Below, in pieces: positions 9,484 to 17,803 of a DNA stretch of 64,000 bases (position 1 is its first letter; the number at the start of each line of letters is the position of its first letter). Location of the stretch: assembly GCF_016906305.1 (NCBI RefSeq), contig NZ_JADDOL010000012.1, positions 1-64,000 on the forward strand, read 5' to 3'. Position numbers and translations under genes: made by a program. This DNA is from Alloalcanivorax marinus (GTDB lineage Bacteria > Pseudomonadota > Gammaproteobacteria > Pseudomonadales > Alcanivoracaceae). Under the pieces are notes generated by a model that had not been told where the DNA came from, ran no database searches, and saw nothing but the letters and a program-made list of their open reading frames with translations.

Positions 9484-10379
9484 GCAGTACCCGTTGCGGT
9501 CTGGTGGCCATCGTCGGACGGCCCAATGTGGGCAAGTCCACCCTGATGAACCACCTGATCGGCCAGAAGGTGAGCATTACCTCGCGCAAGCCGCAGACCA
9601 CCCGGCATCGTATTCACGGCATTCTCAGCCGCGACGATTATCAGATGGTGTTCGCCGACACCCCGGGCATCCACACCGGCGAGGGCAAGGCGCTCAACCG
9701 GGCCATGAACGAAGCGGCGATCTCGGCGCTCAGCGGCGTCGACGTGATCTGCTTCATGGTCGACGGCATGAAGTGGACCGAGGGCGACGAGCACGTGCTC
9801 AAGCTGCTGCAGCGCGCCGGCGACACGCCGGTGCTTTTGCTGGTCAACAAGGTCGACAACCTGGACGACAAGAACAAGCTGCTGCCGCATTTGCAGGATC
9901 TGTCCGGGCGCTTTCCGTTCGCCGAGATCGTGCCGGTGTCGGCGCTGCGCGGCCATAACCTGGACGCCCTGGAACAGGCCCTGGCCACGCGCCTGCCGGA
10001 AGGCGACTTCTGGTTCGAGGACGACCAGCTCACCGACCGCAGCCTGCGCTTCATGGTGGCCGAGATCATTCGCGAGAAGGTGGTACGCCAGCTGGGCCAG
10101 GAAGTGCCGCACCAGATGGCCGTGGAAATCGATCTCTGGGAGGACGGCCCCAAGCTCACCGACATCGCCGCCACCATTCTGGTGGAGCGGCGCGGCCAGA
10201 AAAAAATCCTGATCGGCGACCAGGGCGCCCGCATCAAGCAGATCGGCACCCAGGCCCGCCAGGACATCGAGCGCCTGATCGAGCGCAAGGTGATGCTCAA
10301 CCTGTGGGTCAAGATCAAGGCCGGCTGGTCCGATGATGAGCGCGCCCTGCGTTCCCTGGGCTATGACCGCGACCAATGA
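9480..10379 (+). CDS. era: GTPase Era
   Basis: Ras-like GTPase (299 aa) that binds 16S rRNA near its 3' end and chaperones 30S assembly. P-loop GRPNVGKST is at residues 13-21, followed by the switch motif DTPG and the NKVDN specificity motif. The C-terminal KH domain includes the GDQGARIKQIG loop. The open frame extends upstream into rnc, but the ATG at 9480, overlapping the rnc stop as ATGA, gives the family N-terminus. Confidence 0.97.
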   Translation: MSSTRCGLVAIVGRPNVGKSTLMNHLIGQKVSITSRKPQTTRHRIHGILSRDDYQMVFADTPGIHTGEGKALNRAMNEAAISALSGVDVICFMVDGMKWTEGDEHVLKLLQRAGDTPVLLLVNKVDNLDDKNKLLPHLQDLSGRFPFAEIVPVSALRGHNLDALEQALATRLPEGDFWFEDDQLTDRSLRFMVAEIIREKVVRQLGQEVPHQMAVEIDLWEDGPKLTDIAATILVERRGQKKILIGDQGARIKQIGTQARQDIERLIERKVMLNLWVKIKAGWSDDERALRSLGYDRDQ

Positions 10380-11025
10380 GCTGGCGCCGGCCTGGCTGCT
10401 GCATCGCCGCCCCTTCCGCAATACCAGCCTGATCATCGATCTGTTTCTGCCCGGGCGGGGCCGCGTGGGCGCGGTGGCCCGGGGCGGGCGGCGCAATCCG
10501 GCGCTGGCCCCCTTCCTGCCCCTGTGGGTCAACCTGAAAGCCGGCGGCGAGCTGTTCACCCTGCGTGACAGTGAACCGCGCGGCCCGGCGCTGTCGCTGG
10601 CCGGCCGCGCCCTGTTCTGCGGTTTCTATGTCAACGAACTGATGATGCGCCTGCTGCATCGGGACGATGCCCACCCGGACCTGTGGCCGGTCTACGAGGG
10701 CACGCTCACCGCCCTGGCCGGCGAGGTGCCCCTGGACGTGACCCTGCGCCGCTTCGAGCGAATGCTGCTGGAGGAGGTGGGCTACGGTCTGACCCTGGAA
10801 TGGGATGCGGAGGGCCGGCCGCTGGAAGCGGGCGTGCGCTACCGGTGGGTGCCGGAGCAGGGGTTCGTCGCCGACGCCGGCGGTTACCCCGGTGAACTGC
10901 TCACCGCCCTGGGCGAGGACCGCTGGAACGACGATGTGCGGCGGCTGGCCAAGGCGCTGCTGCGCGAGGCCCTGGCGCCGCATCTTGGCGACCGGCCCCT
11001 GCGCAGCCGGGAGTTGTTCCGGTAA
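10363..11025 (+). CDS. recO: DNA repair protein RecO
   Basis: Recombination mediator (220 aa) that works with RecR to load RecA on SSB-coated gaps and anneals complementary strands. The N-terminal OB-fold region contains AWLLHRRPFRNTSLIIDLF, typical of RecO, and is followed by a helical domain. It is slightly shorter than the E. coli protein. The start at 10363 overlaps era by 17 bp; an ATG 30 bp further upstream is possible but deeper in era. It is the last gene of the rightward operon and meets pdxJ head-on after 4 bp. Confidence 0.9.
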   Translation: MTATNELAPAWLLHRRPFRNTSLIIDLFLPGRGRVGAVARGGRRNPALAPFLPLWVNLKAGGELFTLRDSEPRGPALSLAGRALFCGFYVNELMMRLLHRDDAHPDLWPVYEGTLTALAGEVPLDVTLRRFERMLLEEVGYGLTLEWDAEGRPLEAGVRYRWVPEQGFVADAGGYPGELLTALGEDRWNDDVRRLAKALLREALAPHLGDRPLRSRELFR

Positions 11026-11029
11026 CGTT

Positions 11030-11770
11030 TTATTGGCGGGCGTCGCGGGCGGCCTCGTCGATCAGCACGCGCATGGCGCGCACCGCTTCGTCCAACCCGG
11101 TGATCACCGCCCGCGCCACGATGCCGTGGCCGATGTTCAGTTCATTCATGCCGGGCAGGGCGGCGATCTCGCGGGTGTTGTGGTAATGCAGGCCGTGGCC
11201 GGCGTTGACGATCAGGCCGGCGTCGCGGGCCAGAGCCACCGCGTCGCGGATGCGCGCCAGCTCACGGCCGGCGGTGTCGGCATCGGTGGCGTCGGCGTAA
11301 TGGCCGGTGTGGATCTCGATGGCCGGCGCCCGGCAGCGTACCGCCGCCTCGATCTGCGCCGGGTCCGCGTCGATGAACAGGGACACCTGGATGCCCGCGT
11401 CGCTCAGCTCGCCGGTGCAGCGTTTGATCCAGGCCTCGTTGCCGGCCACGTCCAGGCCGCCCTCGGTGGTCAGTTCCTCGCGCTTCTCCGGCACCAGGCA
11501 GCTGTGCGGCGGGCGGATGCGCCGGGCGATGCCGACCATCTCCTCGGTGGCCGCCATCTCCAGATTCATGCGCGTTTGCAGGGTTTGCGCCAGCAGCTCC
11601 ACGTCCCGGTCCTGAATGTGCCGGCGGTCCTCGCGCAGGTGCACGGTGATGCCGTCGGCGCCGGCCTGTTCCGCCACCAGCGCCGCCTGCACCGGCTCAG
11701 GATAGCGGGTGCCGCGGGCCTGACGGAGGGTGGCGATGTGGTCGATATTGACGCCGAGCAGAACGGGCAT
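11030..11770 (-). CDS. pdxJ: Pyridoxine 5'-phosphate synthase PdxJ
   Basis: Condenses 1-deoxyxylulose 5-phosphate with 3-amino-1-hydroxyacetone 1-phosphate to give pyridoxine 5'-phosphate, the last step of DXP-dependent vitamin B6 synthesis. The 246-aa TIM barrel shows [17 protein letters not shown] at the N-terminus, [13 protein letters not shown], and the C-terminal [10 protein letters not shown]. In E. coli and pseudomonads pdxJ follows recO on the same strand; here it is on the opposite strand, ending 4 bp from the recO stop, and lies 77 bp downstream of gacS. Confidence 0.96.
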   Translation of the reverse strand: MPVLLGVNIDHIATLRQARGTRYPEPVQAALVAEQAGADGITVHLREDRRHIQDRDVELLAQTLQTRMNLEMAATEEMVGIARRIRPPHSCLVPEKREELTTEGGLDVAGNEAWIKRCTGELSDAGIQVSLFIDADPAQIEAAVRCRAPAIEIHTGHYADATDADTAGRELARIRDAVALARDAGLIVNAGHGLHYHNTREIAALPGMNELNIGHGIVARAVITGLDEAVRAMRVLIDEAARDARQ

Positions 11771-11847
11771 GGGCGGGCTCCGGAAGTGGTTGGGTAACGA
11801 GGCGACATGTTAGCAGAGATTCGCGGCCGTCCGACCGCGATCATGCG

Positions 11848-14556
11848 TCAGCTCTTTCCTTCCTGCCGTACGTTCTCGATCTCCGCGAGCAGCACCGCCA
11901 CCAGCGGCTCCAGGGCCTGGTCGGACAGCGCCTGTTTGAGCGCGTCCTCCAGCTCGCCGGCGGCCTGCTCCAGACGTGGCGTGCCGCAGTAACGGGTGGC
12001 GCCGTGCAGCTTGTGCACCCGTTCCAGCAGCGCTTCCCGGTCGCCGCTCTCCGCCACCGCGTTGATGCCCGGAGCCTCCTGCTCCAGGCTCGCCAGCAGC
12101 ATGGTGAACATCTCCTCCGCCAGCGCCTCGCGGCCGCCCACCCGGCGCAGGGCCAGGGCCGGATCGATCACCGGCGGAGCGGCGGAGTCCGCCGGCGCGG
12201 GAGCGGACACCACGTCGCGGGTCGCGGCGACGTCGGGCTCTTGCTCGTCCAGCACCCACCGGTTGAGGGTGTGGCGCAGCTGGGTTTCGGTGATCGGCTT
12301 GCTCAGATAATCGTCCATGCCGGCGGCCAGCAGGGAGCGGCGTTCGCTTTCCAGGGCATGGGCGGTGAGGGCGATGATCGGCGTGCGCGGCCCTTCGCCT
12401 TCCTGTTCACGCAGCCGGCGGGTGGTTTCCAGGCCGTCCATGCCCGGCATCTGCACGTCCATGAACACCAGGTCGAAGGTTTCCCGGGCGAAGGCGGCCA
12501 GCGCCGCCTCGCCGCTGGCGCAGGCGCTCACCTGGACCCCCATTTCCTCCAGGAACACCCGCGCCAGTTTCAGGTTACCGGGGTGGTCGTCCACCACCAT
12601 TACCCGCACGCTCTTGCCCAGCGGCCCCAGAGGGCTGCCCGGCGCCGCCGGCAACGCCAGCCCGCCCAGTTCCAGCAGCGCGTCGCGCAGGCGCCGCCGG
12701 GTGGCCGGTTTGCCGAGCACCCGGCAGGGCGTGGCCAGGCCGCTGAGTCGCCCGGCCAGGGCCTCGCCGTGGGCGGCCAGAATCAGCACCGGCTTGCCGG
12801 TGGCCGCCGCCAGCCGTTCCACCAGCGGCGCCAGGTCCGCCGGCTCCGGCATGGAGGCGGGCACCCCCAGCACGTAGAAGTCGGTGCGCGCCAGCTCGCC
12901 GGCCTCCAGCTGGCTCTCCAGGGTGTCCAGGGCCTGCAGTTCGGTGACCTTGAGTCGCCAGCCGCCGAGCATGTGGTAGAGGCCCAGGCGGGCGTGTTCG
13001 TTGGCCTCCACCAGGGTCACCGACAGGCCCTCCAGGGCGGAGGGGATCTCCGGCCCGGCGTCGGCGTCGCGCTCCACGCGCAGGGTGAACCAGAAGGTGG
13101 AGCCGCGTCCTGCGGTGCTGTCCAGGCCGATCTCGCCGCCCATGCCTTCCACCAGCCGCTTGCAGATCGCCAGGCCCAGGCCGGTGCCGCCTTCCTTGCG
13201 GCGCGCGCTCTGGTCCAGCTGGGTGAAGGCGTTGAACAGCTTCTTCTGCACTTCCCGCGGCAGGCCATTGCCGGTGTCGGTGATCGCCACCTTGATGATG
13301 GCCTCGGCGCCCCGTTCCTCTTCCAGCATGGCGCGCACCACCACCGAGCCGCGCTCGGTGAATTTGATGGCGTTGCTGACCAGATTGGTGAGCACCTGGC
13401 GGATGCGCAGCGGGTCGCCGAGCAGCCGGGTGGGCACGTCGCTGTAGATGATGGCGGCCTGCTCCAGGCCCTTGTCCTGGGCCAGGGGCGCCAGCATGGT
13501 CTGCACGTCCTCGATCAGGTCGTGCAAGTCCAGCGGCACATGCTCCAGGGACAGCTTGCCGGCCTCGATCTTGGAGAAGTCGAGAATGTCGTTGATGATC
13601 GACAGCAGCGATTCGGCGCTCTTGCGGATGGTGTCCAGGTAATCGCTTTGCCGCTCGCTCAGCGACGACCGTTCCAGCAGCCGGGTGAAACCGATGATGC
13701 CGTTCAGCGGGGTCCGGATTTCATGGCTCATGTTGGCCAGGAATTCGGATTTGATCTGGCTGGCCTTGAGGGCTTCCTTGCGGGCCATGTCCAGTTCGAT
13801 GTTCTGGATCTCGATGGTTTCCAGGGTTTCGCGCAGGTCCTGGGTGGCCTGGTCCACGTTCTGCTGCAGCTCCGCCTGGGCCTCGTCCAGGGCGCCGACC
13901 ATATCGCGCAGGGCCTGCTCCAGGTCGTGCAGTTCGCCCTGGGCGTCGGCCCGGGGCGGCGTGCCCAGGTCGCCGTCGCGCACCCGCCGCACGTTGTCGA
14001 TCAGCACGCGGATCGGCCCGGTCAGCCGCCGCGCGAAATGAGCGGCCGGCAGCATCGCCAGAATCAACACCAGGGTGATCACGCCGATCAGGGTGAGCAC
14101 CGCCTCCAGAATGCGCACGTACTGGCCCTGGCGGGAAAATTCCACGGTCAGCAGGCGGCTGTCCTCCCCGGGCAGGGTACGCACCAGTTGCCAGCCGGAA
14201 TCGGTGACCAGCCGGGTGGCGCCGTTGTCCAGCTGTTCCGCCTGCTCCACCGGCCGCAGCCGCGGGCCGGTGTGCAGTTCCCAGCCGTCGTGATTGTCGA
14301 GCAGGGTGGCGGCGCGCACGTCCGGCTGCTCCAGCAGGTCCCGCAGCAGCGCCTCGTAGGGGGCGCTGGCGTCGGCGTCCAGGGCCGCCAGGCGGGCGGC
14401 GTAACTCTCGATGATCAGTTGCTGGCGGTGGGCGTTGTCGGCGCGCACGCTCATCACCCGGGTGGCCAAGGTGTAGCCGCCGATCAACAGCGCCGCCACA
14501 AGCGCCGGCAGCGCGGTCATCGCCATGATGCGGGTGCGCAGGCTGGTGTGGGCCAT
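11848..14556 (-). CDS. gacS: Hybrid sensor histidine kinase GacS/BarA
   Basis: Tripartite membrane kinase (902 aa) expected to phosphorylate the response regulator GacA/UvrY and thereby control Csr/Rsm small RNAs. Order: a transmembrane helix (about 11-32), periplasmic sensor region, a second helix (about 152-172), HAMP, coiled coil, HisKA with H278 ([11 protein letters not shown]), and HATPase with [14 protein letters not shown] degenerate receiver-like stretch (about 525-640) lacks the phospho-Asp. A true receiver follows with D700 ([11 protein letters not shown]), then a C-terminal Hpt domain with H848 (HKLHGATR). This order is diagnostic for the BarA/GacS family. gacA is not in the window. 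cysM diverges from it, as near gacS in Pseudomonas. Confidence 0.93.
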   Translation of the reverse strand: MAHTSLRTRIMAMTALPALVAALLIGGYTLATRVMSVRADNAHRQQLIIESYAARLAALDADASAPYEALLRDLLEQPDVRAATLLDNHDGWELHTGPRLRPVEQAEQLDNGATRLVTDSGWQLVRTLPGEDSRLLTVEFSRQGQYVRILEAVLTLIGVITLVLILAMLPAAHFARRLTGPIRVLIDNVRRVRDGDLGTPPRADAQGELHDLEQALRDMVGALDEAQAELQQNVDQATQDLRETLETIEIQNIELDMARKEALKASQIKSEFLANMSHEIRTPLNGIIGFTRLLERSSLSERQSDYLDTIRKSAESLLSIINDILDFSKIEAGKLSLEHVPLDLHDLIEDVQTMLAPLAQDKGLEQAAIIYSDVPTRLLGDPLRIRQVLTNLVSNAIKFTERGSVVVRAMLEEERGAEAIIKVAITDTGNGLPREVQKKLFNAFTQLDQSARRKEGGTGLGLAICKRLVEGMGGEIGLDSTAGRGSTFWFTLRVERDADAGPEIPSALEGLSVTLVEANEHARLGLYHMLGGWRLKVTELQALDTLESQLEAGELARTDFYVLGVPASMPEPADLAPLVERLAAATGKPVLILAAHGEALAGRLSGLATPCRVLGKPATRRRLRDALLELGGLALPAAPGSPLGPLGKSVRVMVVDDHPGNLKLARVFLEEMGVQVSACASGEAALAAFARETFDLVFMDVQMPGMDGLETTRRLREQEGEGPRTPIIALTAHALESERRSLLAAGMDDYLSKPITETQLRHTLNRWVLDEQEPDVAATRDVVSAPAPADSAAPPVIDPALALRRVGGREALAEEMFTMLLASLEQEAPGINAVAESGDREALLERVHKLHGATRYCGTPRLEQAAGELEDALKQALSDQALEPLVAVLLAEIENVRQEGKS

Positions 14557-14638
14557 GGTCCCCCGGCTCCGTTGCTGTTCTTTTGATCCGGCATTATGAC
14601 CGACTTGAGCGTCACTGCCAGGGGTCCGATTGTTGAGC

Positions 14639-14644
14639 TACAAT
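14639..14644 (+). promoter_or_regulatory. -10 element just upstream of cysM
   Basis: TACAAT ends 7 bases before the preferred cysM ATG at 14652, so transcription would begin at or next to the start codon, giving a leaderless or near-leaderless mRNA. No SD is visible before that ATG. No good -35 is found at 16-18 bp. Confidence 0.4.
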
Positions 14645-14651
14645 GCCGCCC

Positions 14652-15560
14652 ATGACCTACAAAACCATTGAGTCCACGGTCGGGCGCACGCCGCTGGTGC
14701 GGCTGCAGCGCCTGCCGGGGAACACGACCAATACCCTTCTGGTGAAGCTGGAAGGCAATAATCCCGCCGGTTCCGTCAAGGACCGGCCGGCGCTCAACAT
14801 GATCCGCAAGGCGGAGGAGCGGGGCGAGATCCGGCCCGGGGACACCCTGATCGAGGCCACCAGCGGCAACACCGGCATCGCCCTGGCGATGGCGGCGGCC
14901 ATGCGCGGTTACCGCATGAAGCTGATCATGCCCGCCAACCAGAGCCAGGAGCGCCGCGACGCCATGGCCGCCTACGGCGCCGAGCTGATCTCGGTGACCA
15001 AGGAGGAGGGCATGGAAGGCGCCCGGGACCTGGCCCAGGCCATGCAGGCCCGGGGCGAGGGTAAGGTGCTGGATCAGTTCGCCAACCCGGACAATCCCAT
15101 GGCGCACTACGAAAGCACCGCCCCGGAAATCTGGGAGGCCACCGGCGGCGCCCTGACGCATTTCGTCAGCTCCATGGGCACCACCGGCACCATCATGGGC
15201 TGCAGCATGTTCTTCAAGGAGCAGAACCCGGACGTGCAGATCGTCGGCCTGCAGCCCACCGACGGCGCCTCGATCCCCGGCATCCGGCGCTGGCCCAAGG
15301 AATACCTGCCGAGCATCTATGACGAGTCCCGGGTGGACCGGGTCATCGACATGGACCAGGACGTGGCCGAGCACACCATGCGCCGCCTGGCTCGGGAAGA
15401 GGGCATTTTCTGCGGGGTCTCCTCCGGCGGCGCGGTGGCCGGTGCCCTGCGGCTGTCCGAGGAGCTGGAGAACGCGGTGATCGTGGCCATCGTCTGCGAC
15501 CGGGGTGACCGCTACCTGTCCACCGGGGTGTTCCGGGCCGACGCGGAGTCGAACCCATGA
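14652..15560 (+). CDS. cysM: Cysteine synthase B (CysM)
   Basis: PLP-dependent O-acetylserine sulfhydrylase (302 aa; E. coli CysM 303) that makes cysteine from O-acetylserine and sulfide or thiosulfate. The PLP lysine is in NNPAGSVKDRPALNM, the phosphate-binding loop is EATSGNTGIALAMA, and GTTGTIMG follows. The ATG at 14652 is preferred over one at 14643 because it matches family length and lies downstream of the TACAAT element. It overlaps the next gene by 4 bp (ATGA). It is divergent from gacS. Confidence 0.94.
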   Translation: MTYKTIESTVGRTPLVRLQRLPGNTTNTLLVKLEGNNPAGSVKDRPALNMIRKAEERGEIRPGDTLIEATSGNTGIALAMAAAMRGYRMKLIMPANQSQERRDAMAAYGAELISVTKEEGMEGARDLAQAMQARGEGKVLDQFANPDNPMAHYESTAPEIWEATGGALTHFVSSMGTTGTIMGCSMFFKEQNPDVQIVGLQPTDGASIPGIRRWPKEYLPSIYDESRVDRVIDMDQDVAEHTMRRLAREEGIFCGVSSGGAVAGALRLSEELENAVIVAIVCDRGDRYLSTGVFRADAESNP

Positions 15561-16342
15561 ACGTGCTGGTTTTCGATATCGAGACCATCCCGGACCTGGA
15601 CGGCGGCCGCCGGCTCTACGACCTGGACGGCCTGGACGACAAGGACACCGCCAGCGCCCTGTTCAACCTGCGCCGCCAGGAAAACGGCTCCGAGTTCCTG
15701 CGCCTGCACTTGCACCGGGTGGTGGCGATCTCGGTGGTGCTGCGCTCCGCCCAGGGCGTGAAGGTGTGGTCCCTGGGGGACGAGAGCGCCGACGAAAAGG
15801 AGCTGATCGAGCGCTTCTACGACGGCATCGACCGCTTCACGCCGCAGATCGTCAGCTGGAACGGCGGCGGCTTCGACCTGCCGGTGCTCAATTATCGGGC
15901 CCTCAAGCACGGCGTGGTGGCGCGCCGGTTCTGGGAAACCGGCAACGAGGACACCAGCTTCCGTTTCAACAACTACATCAGCCGCTTTCACCAGCGCCAC
16001 CTGGACCTGATGGAGCAGCTGGCCATGTTCAACAACCGCGCCAACGCGCCCCTGGACCAGATCGCCACCCTGCTGGGCTTCCCCGGCAAGATGGGGATGA
16101 GCGGCGGCAAGGTGTTCGACGCCTTCCAGGCCGGCGACCTGAAGGGCATCCGCGATTACTGCGAGACCGATGTGCTCAACACCTGGCTGGTGTTCCTGCG
16201 CTTCCAGCTGATGCGGGGCGAGATCGACGCCACCGGCTACCAGGCGGAGCTGGACCTGCTGCGCGATTATTTGCAGCAGGAGGGCCACCCCCACTTCCTG
16301 GCGTTTCTTGATGCCTGGCAAAAGGGCGCCGCCGACGTCTGA
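15557..16342 (+). CDS. Predicted 3'-5' exonuclease related to the PolB exonuclease domain
   Basis: Protein of 261 aa with a DnaQ/RNase H-like fold inferred from conserved acidic motifs: FDIETIPD (residues 6-13, ExoI), VSWNGGGFDLPVL (ExoII) and YCETDVLNTW (ExoIII). This matches the stand-alone family described as related to the exonuclease domain of DNA polymerase B. The cellular substrate is unknown. It overlaps cysM by 4 bp and precedes rlmD, an order also seen around pseudomonad cysM-rlmD-relA. Confidence 0.82.
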   Translation: MNVLVFDIETIPDLDGGRRLYDLDGLDDKDTASALFNLRRQENGSEFLRLHLHRVVAISVVLRSAQGVKVWSLGDESADEKELIERFYDGIDRFTPQIVSWNGGGFDLPVLNYRALKHGVVARRFWETGNEDTSFRFNNYISRFHQRHLDLMEQLAMFNNRANAPLDQIATLLGFPGKMGMSGGKVFDAFQAGDLKGIRDYCETDVLNTWLVFLRFQLMRGEIDATGYQAELDLLRDYLQQEGHPHFLAFLDAWQKGAADV

Positions 16343-16367
16343 CGTCGGGCCCGCGACTCTATACAAT
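16339..16367 (+). promoter_or_regulatory. Sigma-70 promoter for rlmD-relA
   Basis: CTGACG (16339-16344, 4/6) and TACAAT (16362-16367, 5/6) are separated by 17 bp. Transcription would start near 16374, about 55 bp before rlmD, and run through the GC hairpin at 16380-16403. Confidence 0.55.
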
Positions 16368-16379
16368 GCGCCGCATCGC

Positions 16380-16403
16380 GCCGCCGGGGGGCACCCCGGC
16401 GGC
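16380..16403 (+). terminator. GC-rich hairpin in the rlmD leader
   Basis: Perfect 10-bp stem GCCGCCGGGG / CCCCGGCGGC with loop GGCA. No U-tract follows, so it could be a weak terminator for the cysM-exonuclease unit or a structured rlmD leader. Confidence 0.4.
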
Positions 16404-16429
16404 CCGCATTCAGCTATCCGAGAATCCCC

Positions 16430-17779
16430 ATGGCCCGAAGAAGCCGCAAGAAAAGACTGCCGGAAACGCCGGTGGCCGCCACCATCGAGAGCCTCAGCCA
16501 CGACGGTCGCGGCATCGCCCGCCTGGACGGCAAGACCACCTTCGTCGACAACGCCCTGCCCGGCGAGCAGGTGCTGTTTCAATACACCTATATGCGCCGC
16601 AAGTTCGACGAGGGCCGGGCGGTGGAGATCCTGTCGCCGTCCCCGGAGCGGGTCGAGCCGCCCTGCGCCCACGCCCTGATCTGCGGCGGCTGCAGCCTGC
16701 AGCACCTGGCCCCGGACAGCCAGATCGCCCGCAAGCAGGCGGTGCTGGCGGAGCAATTGGAGCATTTCGGCGGCCTGACTCCGGACACCTGGCTGGCGCC
16801 GCTCACCGGGCCGGTCATCGGCTACCGGGGCAAGGCCCGTCTCGGGGTCAAGTACGTGGAAGCCCGTGGCGAGGCGCTGGTGGGCTTCCGCGAGAAGCGC
16901 AACAGCTTTATCGCCGACCTGCGGCGGTGCGAGGTGCTGATTCCGGAAGTGGGGCGCCGGCTCAATGAGCTGCGCGCTCTGGTCAGTGACCTGGCCCTGC
17001 GCGCCCGCATTCCGCAGATTGAGGTGGCCCGGGGGGACGACGCGGTGGCGCTGGTGATTCGCCATATGGACCCGCTGCCCGCCGGCGACCTGGAAAAGCT
17101 GCTGGCGTTCTGCCGGGCGGCGGAGTTTCAGCTTTATCTGCAGCCGGGCAACGAGTCCACCGTGCACCGGGTGTGGCCGGAGCAGGGCGAGGAGCGGCTG
17201 TACTACCGGCACGCCCCCCACGGCGCGGACACCGAGGGCGCCGAACTGGCCTTCCACCCCACGGATTTCACCCAGGTAAACGCCGACATCAACCGCCGCA
17301 TGGTGCCGTTGGCATTGGATTTGCTGGAGGTGGAGGCGCATCATCAGGTGCTCGATCTGTTTTGCGGCCTGGGCAACTTCACCATCCCGGCGGCGCGCCG
17401 CGCGGCGCGGGTGGTGGGCGTGGAGGGCAGCCAGGCCATGGTCGAGCGCGGTTACGAAAACGCGCGCCGCAACGGCCTGGACAATCTGGCCTTCCACGCC
17501 TGGGATCTGAGCCAGGCGCCGGACGGCCAGCCCTGGGCCCGCGAGGCCTATCACCGGGTGCTGCTGGACCCGCCCCGCAGCGGTGCGCTTGAAATGGTGC
17601 GGCTGATGCCCCATTTCGGTGCGGACCGTCTGGTGTACGTCTCCTGCAACCCGGCCACGCTGGCCCGGGATGCCGGGGAACTGGTGGAGCGGGGTTACCG
17701 TCTGAAGGCGGCGGGTGTCATGGACATGTTCCCGCACACCGCCCACGTGGAATCGATCGCCGTCTTCGACCGACGCTAG
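16430..17779 (+). CDS. rlmD: 23S rRNA (uracil-1939-C5)-methyltransferase RlmD
   Basis: SAM-dependent, iron-sulfur RNA methyltransferase (449 aa). An N-terminal TRAM domain (about 10-70) is followed by the [4Fe-4S] cysteines C79, C85 and C88 (CAHALICGGC) with a fourth in LRRCEVL. The Rossmann SAM site is VLDLFCGLGNFTIP, and the catalytic cysteine sits in YVSCNPATLARD near the C-terminus. Its position directly before relA is the conserved gammaproteobacterial order. Confidence 0.95.
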   Translation: MARRSRKKRLPETPVAATIESLSHDGRGIARLDGKTTFVDNALPGEQVLFQYTYMRRKFDEGRAVEILSPSPERVEPPCAHALICGGCSLQHLAPDSQIARKQAVLAEQLEHFGGLTPDTWLAPLTGPVIGYRGKARLGVKYVEARGEALVGFREKRNSFIADLRRCEVLIPEVGRRLNELRALVSDLALRARIPQIEVARGDDAVALVIRHMDPLPAGDLEKLLAFCRAAEFQLYLQPGNESTVHRVWPEQGEERLYYRHAPHGADTEGAELAFHPTDFTQVNADINRRMVPLALDLLEVEAHHQVLDLFCGLGNFTIPAARRAARVVGVEGSQAMVERGYENARRNGLDNLAFHAWDLSQAPDGQPWAREAYHRVLLDPPRSGALEMVRLMPHFGADRLVYVSCNPATLARDAGELVERGYRLKAAGVMDMFPHTAHVESIAVFDRR

Positions 17780-17803
17780 ACGCAGTAAACAATAGGAATC
17801 GAA

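Noticed and set aside
12670-13021. Second active receiver domain in GacS
   Set aside because: The stretch between the ATPase and receiver domains folds like a receiver, but the phospho-acceptor position reads [10 protein letters not shown] without the Asp-containing motif, as in the degenerate receiver of BarA/GacS proteins.
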